45,018 nucleotides of DNA from Desulfobacteraceae bacterium. Lineage in GTDB: Bacteria > Desulfobacterota > Desulfobacteria > Desulfobacterales > Desulfosalsimonadaceae. Of the stretch, positions 33,552 through 42,481 are shown piece by piece (within the stretch, counting starts at the first letter, position 1; each line of letters starts with the position of its first letter). The stretch spans positions 1-45,018 of the forward strand of contig JAABUA010000023.1 in NCBI GenBank assembly GCA_011389515.1, given 5' to 3'. Made by a program: the position numbers and the translations under genes. A model generated the notes under the pieces. That model worked only from the letters and a program-made list of their open reading frames with translations. It did no database searches and had not been told where the DNA came from.

Positions 33552-33693
33552 GAACTCATCTCAAAATCTGGATTTCGGTTCAAGATCGCGGCGGTATCTT
33601 GTTTCAAACCGCAGACATACTAAGGTATTTCGAGGATTTGAAATAAGATGCCAACAAAGATATTGGGCCGAAAGATAATTTTGAGATGGGTTC
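33552..33693. repeat. Palindromic element, family C, full copy
   Basis: 142 bp, an imperfect inverted repeat. GAACTCATCTCAAAAT at the left end matches the reverse complement of ATTTTGAGATGGGTTC at the right. The arms continue with ATCTTGTTTCAAACCGCAGA on the left against GATTTGAAATAAGAT on the right, meeting at about 33622. The right arm recurs alone at several places in the window. It lies in the divergent region between the FadL-type gene and the MscS gene, just upstream of the latter's promoter. Confidence 0.72.
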
Positions 33694-33699
33694 TCATCC

Positions 33700-33729
33700 T
33701 TGACATATCCATTTATTAATAAATACAAT
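33700..33729 (+). promoter_or_regulatory. Putative promoter for the MscS gene
   Basis: TTGACA (33700-33705), 18-base spacer, TACAAT (33724-33729). Start near 33736, leader about 120 nt. It begins seven bases after the end of the family-C element. Confidence 0.6.
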
Positions 33730-33858
33730 AAAGTCTTTAATCTAAAGTCTGCTAATTGTAAAAGAAGTGAAAAATGCTTCCAAATACGGTTGCATAATAT
33801 ACGGTTGCCCAATGACATTTGTATATTTGAATCAAAAAGTAATTTCAGGGAGATCTCC

Positions 33859-36150
33859 ATGACTTTCCGTTTGTTGTTTTACCTGAAGATGGTTCCGGTT
33901 TTTCTATTCATGCTTGCTGTTTTTCCAGCACCTGCGGCTGTAAATGCGCAGGAATCGGCAGGTCAGGGAAGTGAAGTGCATGGTGAGTCCGGAGGCGCCG
34001 GTGGCCGTCTTCTCACCGCCGTGTCCGACCGCATGGAAAATATTACAGAGTGGTTTTCCGACGCAGGGCAGGGGCTCCTTGGGGTGCCGGAACTCTCCAG
34101 GGACCTGCTTGTCAAGGTCCGGGATCCTGAAGTCCTCGCTGTATGGGGAGAGATGGCGGGAAAGGTGTTTCTGGCGATCGTTGCCGGAATCTTTGCCGGC
34201 TGGCTGGCCGGCCGTCTGCTGGCCCGTTTGCGCCGACGGGCAGCGGTTCGTGATACCGATACGCTTTTATTGCGGGGGATGTTCATGATAGTGCGCACCG
34301 TTCTTGACATCATCCCCGTCGTCGTATTCGCAGGCGCTGCATATGCGGTTCTGCCGCTGATGGATCCGCGGCATGAGACGCGGTTGATTACGCTTTCCCT
34401 GGTTAATGCCGCTGTACTTAGCCGGGTGATTCTTTCCTTCTCCCGCCTGGTTCTGGTTCCGGATGTGCCGGCGCTTCGCCTGCTGCGGATGGGCGAAGAA
34501 TCAATCCATTATCTCTATATTTGGATACGAAGGCTGGTTATGTCCGGCGTATACGGTTATTTCATACTCGAGGCCGTCCTGTTGATGGGAATACCCGAAG
34601 GCATTTACAGTTTTTTGATGAAGTTTCTGGGGTTGGCCGTCACCGCCATGCTGGTCATTCTGGTGATGCAGAACAAAAATGACATTGCCGGATGGCTGCG
34701 CCGGGATCCCGCCGTGTCCGGAGAAGCAGTGGATGCCGGGGAGGATCGTTTTGATGCTGAAATACCGGGATTCCTGGGCGCAAAACGGAACATTGGGGTT
34801 TTCAGGCGCCGTTTTGCAGACGTGTGGCATGTTCCGGTAATCGTCATCATTGTCGGCACGTTTTCGATCTGGGTTTTTGAAGTGGAAGGCGGGATGATGT
34901 TTCTCCTCTCAGGGCTTGCAATGACCCTGGTCGTTGTCATCCTGGCCGGTTTGATCCTTCGCCTGGTGCATCATGAGGTGGATCGTCTCTTTACTATCCG
35001 TGAGGAACTGAAACGTGAGTATCCCGGCCTTGAAACCCGGGCAAACCGGTACAAGCCGTTTTTACGAAATACGCTTAAAGGCGTCGTATATGCCGTCGCT
35101 TTTTTTTCAATTCTGGAAGCATGGGGAATGGGCACACTCGGCTGGCTGTTTTCCCCCACTGGGGGGCTTATTATCGGCGAGCTGGCAACGCTTTTTCTCA
35201 TTATCGCCGCTTCTTTTCTTCTGTGGGAGCTTATCAGTGCCATGATCGAGCGTTCCCTGGTAAGGGAGGCGGTGGAAGGGGGAAGCACCCGGAAGTTGAC
35301 GCTCTTGCCGCTTTTAAAAAACGTGGTTCGGATAACCTTGGTATTGATCGCTTCCATGCTGGTATTGTCTCAAATCGGTATCAACATTGGCCCTCTTCTT
35401 GCCGGTGCGGGTGTTATCGGCCTGGCTGTCGGGTTCGGCGCGCAAACGCTGGTGCGTGACGTTATCACAGGCGCATTCATTTTACTGGAAGACGCTATTT
35501 CCGTCGGGGATTGGGTGGAAGCCGGGGGGCAGAGCGGTACGGTGGAGCGCCTGACCGTGCGGACCGTTACATTAAGAGACCTGGCAGGGACCGTTCACGT
35601 GGTTCCTTTTGGTGAGGTGACCACGGTGACCAATTACAACCGCGATTACGGATATGCCCTTATTGATGCCGGGGTCGCCTACAGGGAAAGATACGGAGAC
35701 GTTGTACAAGCGCTTCAGGACGTCGCTGTCTCGCTTCGCCGGGATGATTTTTGTGGGCAGGATATTATCGGCGACCTGGAAGTGTTTGGAATGAACAACT
35801 TAGGGGACTCGGCCGTTGAAATCCGGGTAAGGATCAAAACCAGGCCGATGCGGCAGTTTGCTGTCCGCCGGGTATTTCTGGAGAATATGAAGCGCGTGTT
35901 TGATGAGCGAGGCATTGAGATACCGTTTCCACATCGAACGATCTGGTTCGGCGTGGACAAGGACGGCACGGCGCCCCCCATGTACCTGGCGCAAAAAAGC
36001 GATGCCGACAGCGTTCCGGCCATGGAAGTCCCCGTAGAAGAACCAAAGGTGCACATTTCCTCCGAGTCTGATGCATCCGAAGAGGTTGTGCAGGATAAGA
36101 ATGAGCGAGATGGGGAAGCGATGCCCGCAGACGGGAAAGAAGAACAGTAG
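33859..36150 (+). CDS. Large MscS-family mechanosensitive channel
   Basis: 763 residues from ATG 33859 (AGGGAG at 33847-33852). A signal peptide (ending PAAVNAQ) and a periplasmic segment precede several pairs of membrane helices (from about residue 95 to 530). The C-terminal third carries the MscS core: pore helix AGAGVIGLAVGFGAQTLVRD, then FILLEDAISVGDWVE and VPFGEVTTVTNYNRDY of the beta domain. The tail after about residue 710 is acidic and low in complexity. Size and layout resemble YbiO/MscM-type multi-helix MscS proteins, which release solutes on osmotic downshift. Confidence 0.9.
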   Translation: MTFRLLFYLKMVPVFLFMLAVFPAPAAVNAQESAGQGSEVHGESGGAGGRLLTAVSDRMENITEWFSDAGQGLLGVPELSRDLLVKVRDPEVLAVWGEMAGKVFLAIVAGIFAGWLAGRLLARLRRRAAVRDTDTLLLRGMFMIVRTVLDIIPVVVFAGAAYAVLPLMDPRHETRLITLSLVNAAVLSRVILSFSRLVLVPDVPALRLLRMGEESIHYLYIWIRRLVMSGVYGYFILEAVLLMGIPEGIYSFLMKFLGLAVTAMLVILVMQNKNDIAGWLRRDPAVSGEAVDAGEDRFDAEIPGFLGAKRNIGVFRRRFADVWHVPVIVIIVGTFSIWVFEVEGGMMFLLSGLAMTLVVVILAGLILRLVHHEVDRLFTIREELKREYPGLETRANRYKPFLRNTLKGVVYAVAFFSILEAWGMGTLGWLFSPTGGLIIGELATLFLIIAASFLLWELISAMIERSLVREAVEGGSTRKLTLLPLLKNVVRITLVLIASMLVLSQIGINIGPLLAGAGVIGLAVGFGAQTLVRDVITGAFILLEDAISVGDWVEAGGQSGTVERLTVRTVTLRDLAGTVHVVPFGEVTTVTNYNRDYGYALIDAGVAYRERYGDVVQALQDVAVSLRRDDFCGQDIIGDLEVFGMNNLGDSAVEIRVRIKTRPMRQFAVRRVFLENMKRVFDERGIEIPFPHRTIWFGVDKDGTAPPMYLAQKSDADSVPAMEVPVEEPKVHISSESDASEEVVQDKNERDGEAMPADGKEEQ

Positions 36151-36186
36151 CCGGAAACTTTTTTTAATACTAAAACATATTTTTAA

Positions 36187-36216
36187 TTGATAAACGCTGT
36201 TCCTATTATATATAAT
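36187..36216 (+). promoter_or_regulatory. Putative promoter for the exported TPR protein gene
   Basis: TTGATA (36187-36192), 18-base spacer, TATAAT (36211-36216, perfect -10). Start near 36223, leader about 70 nt ending in a strong AGGAG ribosome site. Confidence 0.6.
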
Positions 36217-36291
36217 ACGCACCGATCCATTCGTTGTCATATTACCTGTTTTATCTGGCAAGAACGTAGTTCTTCACCTAAGGAGAGGCAA

Positions 36292-37056
36292 ATGAAAAAG
36301 TGTATTTGTCTGTTTGTAGTGCTTGCTGCATTTCTGGCAATATCGGTCGGCGTGGCTTTCGGGGAGATTTCGGAGCAAGAGAGGATGATCCGGCAAGCCG
36401 ACGAAGTGTTTCTGGAAGAAGGGCTGGAAAATTATACAGCGGCAATTGATCTATACAAGGAAGTCATATCAAAAGACCCGAATCATTTTGAAGCCCACTG
36501 GAAACTTGCCCGGGCGCTTAGGGAATATGCACAGTGGTATATGATGGAGGGAACGCAGGGGTATGAAGAGATAGCCGTTGCGTACGGAAAAGAAGGCATG
36601 AGTTATGCTCAAAGAGCAATAGATATGAACCCGGAGCACCCGGGGGGGCACTTGTACTACGGCATCAATGTCGGCAAGTATTCGGATGGTGTCGGCATCA
36701 TTACTGCGCTTCGGGAAGGGTTAAAGGACAAAACCCAATCGAGCTTTGAAAAAGCCTATGAGCTGGATCCGCATTTTGAAAATGGGGCTGCAATCCTTTC
36801 CCTCGGACGTTTCTGGCAGGTTGTGCCGTGGCCGTTCAGAGATACTGACAAGGCAGAAGCCTTTTACCGTGAATTCCAGAATACCGAATACTATACAAAC
36901 AATGTGGAATGCCGGATGTATCTTGCGGAGCTTTTAAAAGGGAAGTGGGGCAGCCGCCACAATGCAGAGGCGCGAAAGCTGCTTGAAGAAGTTCTCGAAT
37001 TGGAGACCCATATATATTGGCATAACATGGCCCGGGAAATGCTGAAAGACCTGTAG
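36292..37056 (+). CDS. Exported TPR-repeat protein
   Basis: 254 residues from the ATG at 36292 (AGGAG at 36281-36285). A signal peptide, MKKCICLFVVLAAFLAISVG, ends near VAFG. The mature part has TPR-like helical pairs (AIDLYKEVISKDPNHFEAHW, AQRAIDMNPEHPGGHLYYG, FEKAYELDPHFENGAAIL). The overall pattern, including a large central helix pair, resembles the TatT/T-component proteins that accompany some TRAP transporters, but no transporter gene is next to it. It precedes element B2, which begins 16 bases after its stop. Confidence 0.78.
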   Translation: MKKCICLFVVLAAFLAISVGVAFGEISEQERMIRQADEVFLEEGLENYTAAIDLYKEVISKDPNHFEAHWKLARALREYAQWYMMEGTQGYEEIAVAYGKEGMSYAQRAIDMNPEHPGGHLYYGINVGKYSDGVGIITALREGLKDKTQSSFEKAYELDPHFENGAAILSLGRFWQVVPWPFRDTDKAEAFYREFQNTEYYTNNVECRMYLAELLKGKWGSRHNAEARKLLEEVLELETHIYWHNMAREMLKDL

Positions 37057-37072
37057 CCGCGTGACAAAGGTT

Positions 37073-37232
37073 GATGCACCCGTAAAAAGTCATAAGATAC
37101 GTAACAGATGGCTAAGTTAAAAGTTCCATATACAAGGCGTAACAATTTTTCATACGCGAAGGCATACTTGTCGTATGTTGAGCGGATGAAAAATTGTTAC
37201 AACGCAGTAGATGGTACTTTTACGACGCCATC
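37073..37232. repeat. Palindromic element, family B, copy 2 (MITE-like)
   Basis: 160 bp, nearly identical to 28615-28775, with GATG...CATC ends. It is flanked by the direct repeat CAAAGGTT at 37065-37072 and 37232-37239, one base of which overlaps the element end. The element exactly fills the space between two convergent genes (ends at 37056 and 37238) and could serve as a shared terminator. Confidence 0.85.
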
Positions 37233-37237
37233 AAAGG

Positions 37238-38578
37238 TTACGTCACGAGAAAAATGCGAAGATCCATGACATTCGTGCCGGTCGGACCGGTGACGAGCAG
37301 GTCGCCGGTCCGACCCAGAAAATGATAGGAATCATTGTTTTCCAGGAAAGCATTCCCATCAATGCCATTTTTTGCGGCATTGTGTATGGTTTGTCCGTCC
37401 ACGATACCCCCTGCCGCGTCGGTGGGGCCGTCGGTGCCATCCGTGCCGCCGCACAATACAACCGTATTTTTAATGCCTGCGATTTCAAAGGCGGATGCCA
37501 GGGCGAATTCCTGATTCCTGCCCCCTTTGCCGGTACCCGTTACCATCACGGTCGTTTCTCCTCCCGAAAGAATGCATGCGGGCGGGCGCACCGGGTTTCC
37601 GGATTTTTTTACCTCTTTTGCGATCGATGACAAGAGACAGGCAGCAGCCCGGGTATCTCCTTCAATCATGGAAGACAACACGATGGTATTGTAACCCAAA
37701 GATTCGGCTTTTGTTCGCGCGGCTTCAAGGGCTGTGGTGTTGGCGGCAATGATCCGGGCATGTGATTTTGAAAAGGCGGGATCATCGGATCGCGGTGTTT
37801 CAGGCAGCCTGCCTTTTTCTCCATCTTCAAGATGGGAAATGACAGTTGCGGGCAGTTTGTCCGAAAGTCGGTATTTTTTTACGATATCCAGGCAGTCGGC
37901 ATAGGTGCCCGTATCCGGTACCGTGGGGCCTGATCCGATTACATTGAGCTTGTCGCCCACGACATCGGAGATAATCAGGGTCAGTAGCGTTGCGGGATAA
38001 GACGCATGGGCAAGCCTGCCCCCCTTTACCAGGGAAATGTGCTTTCGGATGGTATTGATCGCGTCGATATCTGCTCCGCACAGGAGCAGCTGTTGTATGG
38101 CTTCCTGTTTTTCAGCCGGCGTTATGGGCGGCGAGGGCTTCGCCATAAGCGCGGATGCACCCCCGGAAAGCAGGAAGAGGATAAGGTCGTCCGGGCCGGC
38201 CGATGTTATCATCGACATGATTGCTTCGGCCGCACGCACGCTGTTTTGATCGAAAACAGGATGGCCTGCTTCAATGATCCGTGTATTACGCAGGTGGTTT
38301 CCGTGGCCGTATTTGACGGATATGATACCGCCGGCCACCTGGTCGCCGAGGATCGTTTCCATTGCATCCGCCATGGGGGCCGTTGCCTTTCCGGCACCTG
38401 CAATGTAAATCCGGTGAAACTGTTTCAGATCAAAAGAAAGATCGGAAGCATGAAAAATGGTTCCGTCCAGCCGGCAGTGGTGAGAAACCGAATTTCGTCC
38501 TGTAACCGCATCGATTCCGGCACAGAAAATGGATTCGGCATCCTTGCGCATTTTTGATGTAATATCCGGTTTTACCAT
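37238..38578 (-). CDS. Glycerate 2-kinase (MOFRL family)
   Basis: 446 residues of the glycerate kinase type-2 / MOFRL family, which phosphorylates D-glycerate to 2-phosphoglycerate. The N-terminal domain has GAGKATAPMADAME and HPVFDQNSVRAAEAI; the middle SGGASALMAKPSPPITPAEK and SDVVGDKLNVIGSGPTVPD; the C-terminal MOFRL domain SGGETTVMVTGTGKGGRNQE and GTDGTDGPTDAAGG. All are family landmarks. It runs towards element B2 and is divergent from the dynamin-like gene. No glyoxylate or serine-pathway gene is adjacent. Confidence 0.93.
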   Translation of the reverse strand: MVKPDITSKMRKDAESIFCAGIDAVTGRNSVSHHCRLDGTIFHASDLSFDLKQFHRIYIAGAGKATAPMADAMETILGDQVAGGIISVKYGHGNHLRNTRIIEAGHPVFDQNSVRAAEAIMSMITSAGPDDLILFLLSGGASALMAKPSPPITPAEKQEAIQQLLLCGADIDAINTIRKHISLVKGGRLAHASYPATLLTLIISDVVGDKLNVIGSGPTVPDTGTYADCLDIVKKYRLSDKLPATVISHLEDGEKGRLPETPRSDDPAFSKSHARIIAANTTALEAARTKAESLGYNTIVLSSMIEGDTRAAACLLSSIAKEVKKSGNPVRPPACILSGGETTVMVTGTGKGGRNQEFALASAFEIAGIKNTVVLCGGTDGTDGPTDAAGGIVDGQTIHNAAKNGIDGNAFLENNDSYHFLGRTGDLLVTGPTGTNVMDLRIFLVT

Positions 38579-38684
38579 GGTATTGTCCTGTTAAAGGAAT
38601 CATACAAAACTTGCGGCTGTTTCACAAGGTGCTTTTCTGTTTCCGGCGGTTTTGCGGCCAGAAGGTGGGGAAAAGAGATTCCTT

Positions 38685-38713
38685 TTGACAACGGCGCCGC
38701 TTAGTGCCATAAA
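38685..38713 (+). promoter_or_regulatory. Putative promoter for the dynamin-like/ParA genes
   Basis: TTGACA (38685-38690), 17-base spacer, CATAAA (38708-38713). Start near 38720, leader about 60 nt, which includes a short family-C fragment. Confidence 0.5.
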
Positions 38714-38723
38714 AAATATTTTT

Positions 38724-38740
38724 GAAACCCATCTCAAATC
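38724..38740 (-). repeat. Terminal fragment of family C element
   Basis: GAAACCCATCTCAAATC resembles the C terminus GAACCCATCTCAAAAT (reverse of 33678-33693). It lies in the leader of the dynamin-like gene. Confidence 0.4.
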
Positions 38741-38779
38741 ACAGGATGTTGTCTTCTGAGGAATACTTGAGAAACGACG

Positions 38780-41026
38780 ATGGATTCGATCAACTTTAGG
38801 ACAATTATGACTGATACGATTGTAAAAGAACAGCTGCTCGATATAATAGATGCGCTCACCAGGCAGATTGAGGCTGCCGGGAAAGCGGTTCCATCTACGT
38901 CGGGTGGGATGATTTCCGAATGGATGGCGGCATCCAAAACCTGTAAAAGCCGTCTGGAAGACGATCTTTTGCGCATGGCGGTCGTAGGCACGATCAAATC
39001 CGGAAAAAGTACCTTCATCAACAGTCTTCTTTCAGGCGATTACCTGAAAAGAGGCGCAGGTGTCATTACTTCCATTGTGACAAAGGTTCGTGCCGCCGAC
39101 ACCTTGAGAGCGGTTTTATATTTTAAGTCATGGGATGAAATCAACGAAGAAATAGCGCATTCCCTGCGTATTTTTTTTGCCGCTGGCGTACGCCAAAACA
39201 AAGAGGCTTTTGACATCCGTGACAGCGAGGATCGCATTTGGCTTCAAGATGCCCTGGAAAACCTGGAGTCAAAATACCTGCTCAGCAACGACACCCGGAA
39301 TATGGATCACGTGCTGCTGGGCGCCTACCTGAAAGGATATCCGGATATAAAAGACATCATACCGGATAAAAACGGGGCTGTTTTTTATGAAAACGATACG
39401 TTCCCGCTTCACAGGGATTTTTCGGGGTCTGAATACCTTTCCGCCTACCTCAGGGACCTGAAGCTTGAAATCCCGGCAGCCTCGCTTGAAAAGAATATCG
39501 AAATAGCAGACTGCCAGGGCAGTGATTCCCCCAATCCCCACCATCTTGCCATGATACAGGACTATCTGCATACCGCGGACCTGGTCGTTTACATCATCAG
39601 CAGCCGGACCGGGCTGAGACAGGCGGATATCAAATTTTTGACCATGATCAAAAACATGGCCGGCATGAATCATGTGTTGTTCGTTATCAATGCCGATTTT
39701 AACGAACACGAGACCGTGGAGGACCTCAACCGGGTTGCCGGCAAAGTCCGTGAAGAGCTGGGCCTGATCGTTGACGATCCTTCGATATATGTGTTTTCTT
39801 CGCTGTTTTCCCTTTTTTCGGTCCAAAAAGACGCTTTGCCTGAAAAAGACCGCATGCGCCTTGCACAGTGGGCCTCGGAAAGCACGCTGGTTTCCTTTTC
39901 CGGAGAGGAAGAGGGCCGCTTCCAGCGGGATTTCCGAAACATGATCACCGAGCAGCGTTTTTCCATCCTGCTGAAAAGCCAGGTACATTGCCTGAATTTT
40001 CTGATTTCGGATTTGGGAAAATGGCTTGGCATCAGCCGTGATGTCCTTGCAGCGGACAATGCAGGGGCTGCCGGACTGCTTGATAAGATCGGAAAAGTAC
40101 GGCAGGAGGCGGCACAGGTCCGCTCCATGATTCAAATGACCATGGACGGGGCCGTCACGCAGCTGCAAAAAGAGATAAAATCCGAGATGGACAAATTTTT
40201 TGATATTCGCCATGGCAATCTGGTGCCAGGCATTGTCGATTTTATCCAGGGATACCGCGTTTCCTATGAACAGTTCAGACCCCTGCTGGATAAGGGGGAT
40301 TTTTCAGACGCCCTTTTTTCCGTATTCCAGGCATTCAAGCAGGATCTTGATCGTTACATGGCTGAAAACGTCAATCCGGTTATGATCGGCTTCATAAAAA
40401 CCAAAGAGGGGGAAATCGTCAGGTATTTTGAATCTCTTTCAACCCCTTACCAAAAGATGATCCAGGAGGCCGGAAAGGGCGATTTCACGTATAACGATGG
40501 AGGGAGAAATCAGACACCGGAGGAGGAAGTCGGGCTGTCCATCGATCTGTCAACCATTAAGAAGAACCGGGGGCTTTCGATACCCTCGGCTGCAGCGACC
40601 CTTGATTACACCGGCACGCTGAAGACCGATGCGTTTATGAAACTTGGTTTTTACCGGTTCACCAATGCTGTGAAAAACCTGCTCAAACGATCAAAAAGTT
40701 ATGAAAACAGGGATTTGCCGGCATTGAAAGCCGGCGTCCGGAGAATGAAGAAAGAAACCGAAGCCTCTCTGGTATTTTATTTTAAAAATTACAAGGAGAA
40801 TATCAAGTTCCAGTATTTTTACAAATTAATAGAAAGCATTGCAGAAGAAATGCTTTTGCAGATGATCAACCGGTTTTCCGGCTATCAGACCGATCTTATG
40901 GAACTCAAAAGTATGGTGGAGGAGCACCCGGAAAACAAATTGAAAATAATAAACGCCATAGAGAATATCCAGGCCAGGCTTTTTGAAGTCAAGCGCGAGA
41001 TGGCGAAAATCGAAAGCAATCTTTGA
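38780..41026 (+). CDS. Dynamin-like GTPase (large)
   Basis: 748 residues. The GTPase domain is N-terminal: P-loop GTIKSGKSTF (70-79), a switch-I threonine in the region GVITSIVTKV, G3 as DCQGSDS (244-250) where DxxG is kept, and a non-canonical G4, VINADFNEHE (around 302-311), without the usual N/TKxD lysine. The second half is a long helical region rich in charged residues, as in dynamin stalks, with no clear membrane helix. Bacterial dynamin-like proteins remodel or protect membranes, often acting as pairs. A ParA-type ATPase follows 42 bases downstream, and a second dynamin-family gene converges on the pair. Confidence 0.85.
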   Translation: MDSINFRTIMTDTIVKEQLLDIIDALTRQIEAAGKAVPSTSGGMISEWMAASKTCKSRLEDDLLRMAVVGTIKSGKSTFINSLLSGDYLKRGAGVITSIVTKVRAADTLRAVLYFKSWDEINEEIAHSLRIFFAAGVRQNKEAFDIRDSEDRIWLQDALENLESKYLLSNDTRNMDHVLLGAYLKGYPDIKDIIPDKNGAVFYENDTFPLHRDFSGSEYLSAYLRDLKLEIPAASLEKNIEIADCQGSDSPNPHHLAMIQDYLHTADLVVYIISSRTGLRQADIKFLTMIKNMAGMNHVLFVINADFNEHETVEDLNRVAGKVREELGLIVDDPSIYVFSSLFSLFSVQKDALPEKDRMRLAQWASESTLVSFSGEEEGRFQRDFRNMITEQRFSILLKSQVHCLNFLISDLGKWLGISRDVLAADNAGAAGLLDKIGKVRQEAAQVRSMIQMTMDGAVTQLQKEIKSEMDKFFDIRHGNLVPGIVDFIQGYRVSYEQFRPLLDKGDFSDALFSVFQAFKQDLDRYMAENVNPVMIGFIKTKEGEIVRYFESLSTPYQKMIQEAGKGDFTYNDGGRNQTPEEEVGLSIDLSTIKKNRGLSIPSAAATLDYTGTLKTDAFMKLGFYRFTNAVKNLLKRSKSYENRDLPALKAGVRRMKKETEASLVFYFKNYKENIKFQYFYKLIESIAEEMLLQMINRFSGYQTDLMELKSMVEEHPENKLKIINAIENIQARLFEVKREMAKIESNL

Positions 41027-41068
41027 CAATCTGGAACCAAACCCGAAAAGCAAAAAGGAGGTTGACTG

Positions 41069-41866
41069 ATGCCTGCAAACAAGACCAGGCTGATGGCGGT
41101 GGCAAACGAAAAGGGTGGGGTGGGGAAAACCGCCATGGTTGTCAATCTTGGCGCGGCCATGGCGACCATGGGTAAAAAAGTGCTGATCGTGGATATGGAT
41201 CCCCAGCACAATGCGACCAGCGGGCTGGGAGTCGATATACATGAAGACATGGTCAACGTATACGACCTGATCAGTGAACCGGAGGATCACCGCTCGTCGG
41301 ATGCCATTGTGGAGACATCCTGGAAAAACCTGCACCTGCTCCCATCCCATCCCGATCTTTCGGGAGCGGAAGTGGAACTCGTCGATAAGGAGGGCAGGGA
41401 AAACCGACTGAAAAACGCCGTGGCGGAAATAACCGGCAAGTATGATTTTGTTATCGTAGACACCCCGCCAAGCCTGTCGCTTCTGACCATAAATGTATTT
41501 GCCATGGCAAAAGAAGTTCTGGTGCCCTGCCAGACCCATCCGTATGCATACAGGGCCCTGGAAGCGCTATTTGATACGATCGAAGCGGTCAAAGAAGATA
41601 TCAACCCCGATCTTACCGTTGCCGGTATTGTTCCCACTTTTTTCGATTGTCGCACACGGGTGGGCAGGGATATACTGGACAGACTGCAGTCGGACGATCG
41701 CTACAGCGGATATGTTTTCCAAACCCCCATACGGGTGAATACCGCCATTGCGGCCAGTTCGGATGCCGGAAAACCCGTTGTGTTTTACAGCAAAAGCTGC
41801 AATGGGACGCGGGACTATGTGGCGGTAGCCGAAGAGCTTTTCAAAAGAAACGGGAAAAGAAAATAA
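41069..41866 (+). CDS. ParA/Soj-family ATPase
   Basis: 265 residues with the deviant Walker A motif EKGGVGKTAMVVNLG (Lys15 signature lysine, Lys20, Thr21), Walker A' VDMDPQHNATSGLG, and Walker B-like FVIVDTPPSLSLL. Such ATPases position plasmids, chromosomes or protein assemblies by dynamic binding to DNA or membrane. No parB or parS-like site is recognisable nearby, so this is an orphan ParA, probably working with the dynamin-like protein upstream, whose stop is 42 bases away. AAGGAGG (41056-41062) is a strong ribosome site. The stop abuts the recX stop. Confidence 0.92.
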   Translation: MPANKTRLMAVANEKGGVGKTAMVVNLGAAMATMGKKVLIVDMDPQHNATSGLGVDIHEDMVNVYDLISEPEDHRSSDAIVETSWKNLHLLPSHPDLSGAEVELVDKEGRENRLKNAVAEITGKYDFVIVDTPPSLSLLTINVFAMAKEVLVPCQTHPYAYRALEALFDTIEAVKEDINPDLTVAGIVPTFFDCRTRVGRDILDRLQSDDRYSGYVFQTPIRVNTAIAASSDAGKPVVFYSKSCNGTRDYVAVAEELFKRNGKRK

Positions 41867-42481
41867 TTACTTTCCGGAGGCCTTCGCAAACACAAATTCG
41901 CATGTTTCCATGGCAAAGCCTCTCTGCTTGAGGAAATTGTATATTTTTACCTTCCGTTCGAATTCCGGGAGCTTCGACCAGCCCGAAAGCTTTGCCGATA
42001 CGGCCTGCCATGCCGGCTCGCGCTCATCGTATTGTGCAAGCGCTTTTTCGATGATCTGCGAATCTATTCCCTTTTGCCGGAGTTCGTATTGCAGGGCGAA
42101 AACACCCTTGGGGTTGTTTTTTTTCCTGCTTTCTACCCAGAAGCTTGCAAATGCGGCGTCATCAATATAATCGTAGTGTTCGAGGCGTTTTACTGCCGCC
42201 TCAATGGTCTTCCCCTCAAAATTTTTGCCGGCAAGATAACGGGTGATTTCCGCCGTGCTGCGCGGTCTGAATTTCAGGTAATACAATGCCTTGTCGAATG
42301 CGAGGTCAATTTCACCGTCATTTTTAAGCGCATCCACCCGCCCGGCACTTAAAATGTCTCCCGGGGCAATGGTCATTGCCAGTTTTGCGGGCAGTGAAAA
42401 CGCATATGCTTCATTGATAAAGACATTAAAGCGCTGTGTGTTTTTTTTCTGCGGCGTTATAGCGGTGACGCGGTTTGACAT
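41867..42481 (-). CDS. recX: Regulatory protein RecX
   Basis: 204 residues of the RecX family, which modulates RecA filaments. Visible features: helical-repeat patterns ALYYLKFRPRSTAEITRYL, IEAAVKRLEHYDYIDDAAFA and WVESRKKNNPKGVFALQYEL, all typical of RecX three-helix repeats. RecX is usually next to recA; no recA is seen. Its start lies inside the 3' end of the upstream EHD-like GTPase gene (25-base overlap), suggesting coupled translation. Confidence 0.9.
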   Translation of the reverse strand: MSNRVTAITPQKKNTQRFNVFINEAYAFSLPAKLAMTIAPGDILSAGRVDALKNDGEIDLAFDKALYYLKFRPRSTAEITRYLAGKNFEGKTIEAAVKRLEHYDYIDDAAFASFWVESRKKNNPKGVFALQYELRQKGIDSQIIEKALAQYDEREPAWQAVSAKLSGWSKLPEFERKVKIYNFLKQRGFAMETCEFVFAKASGK

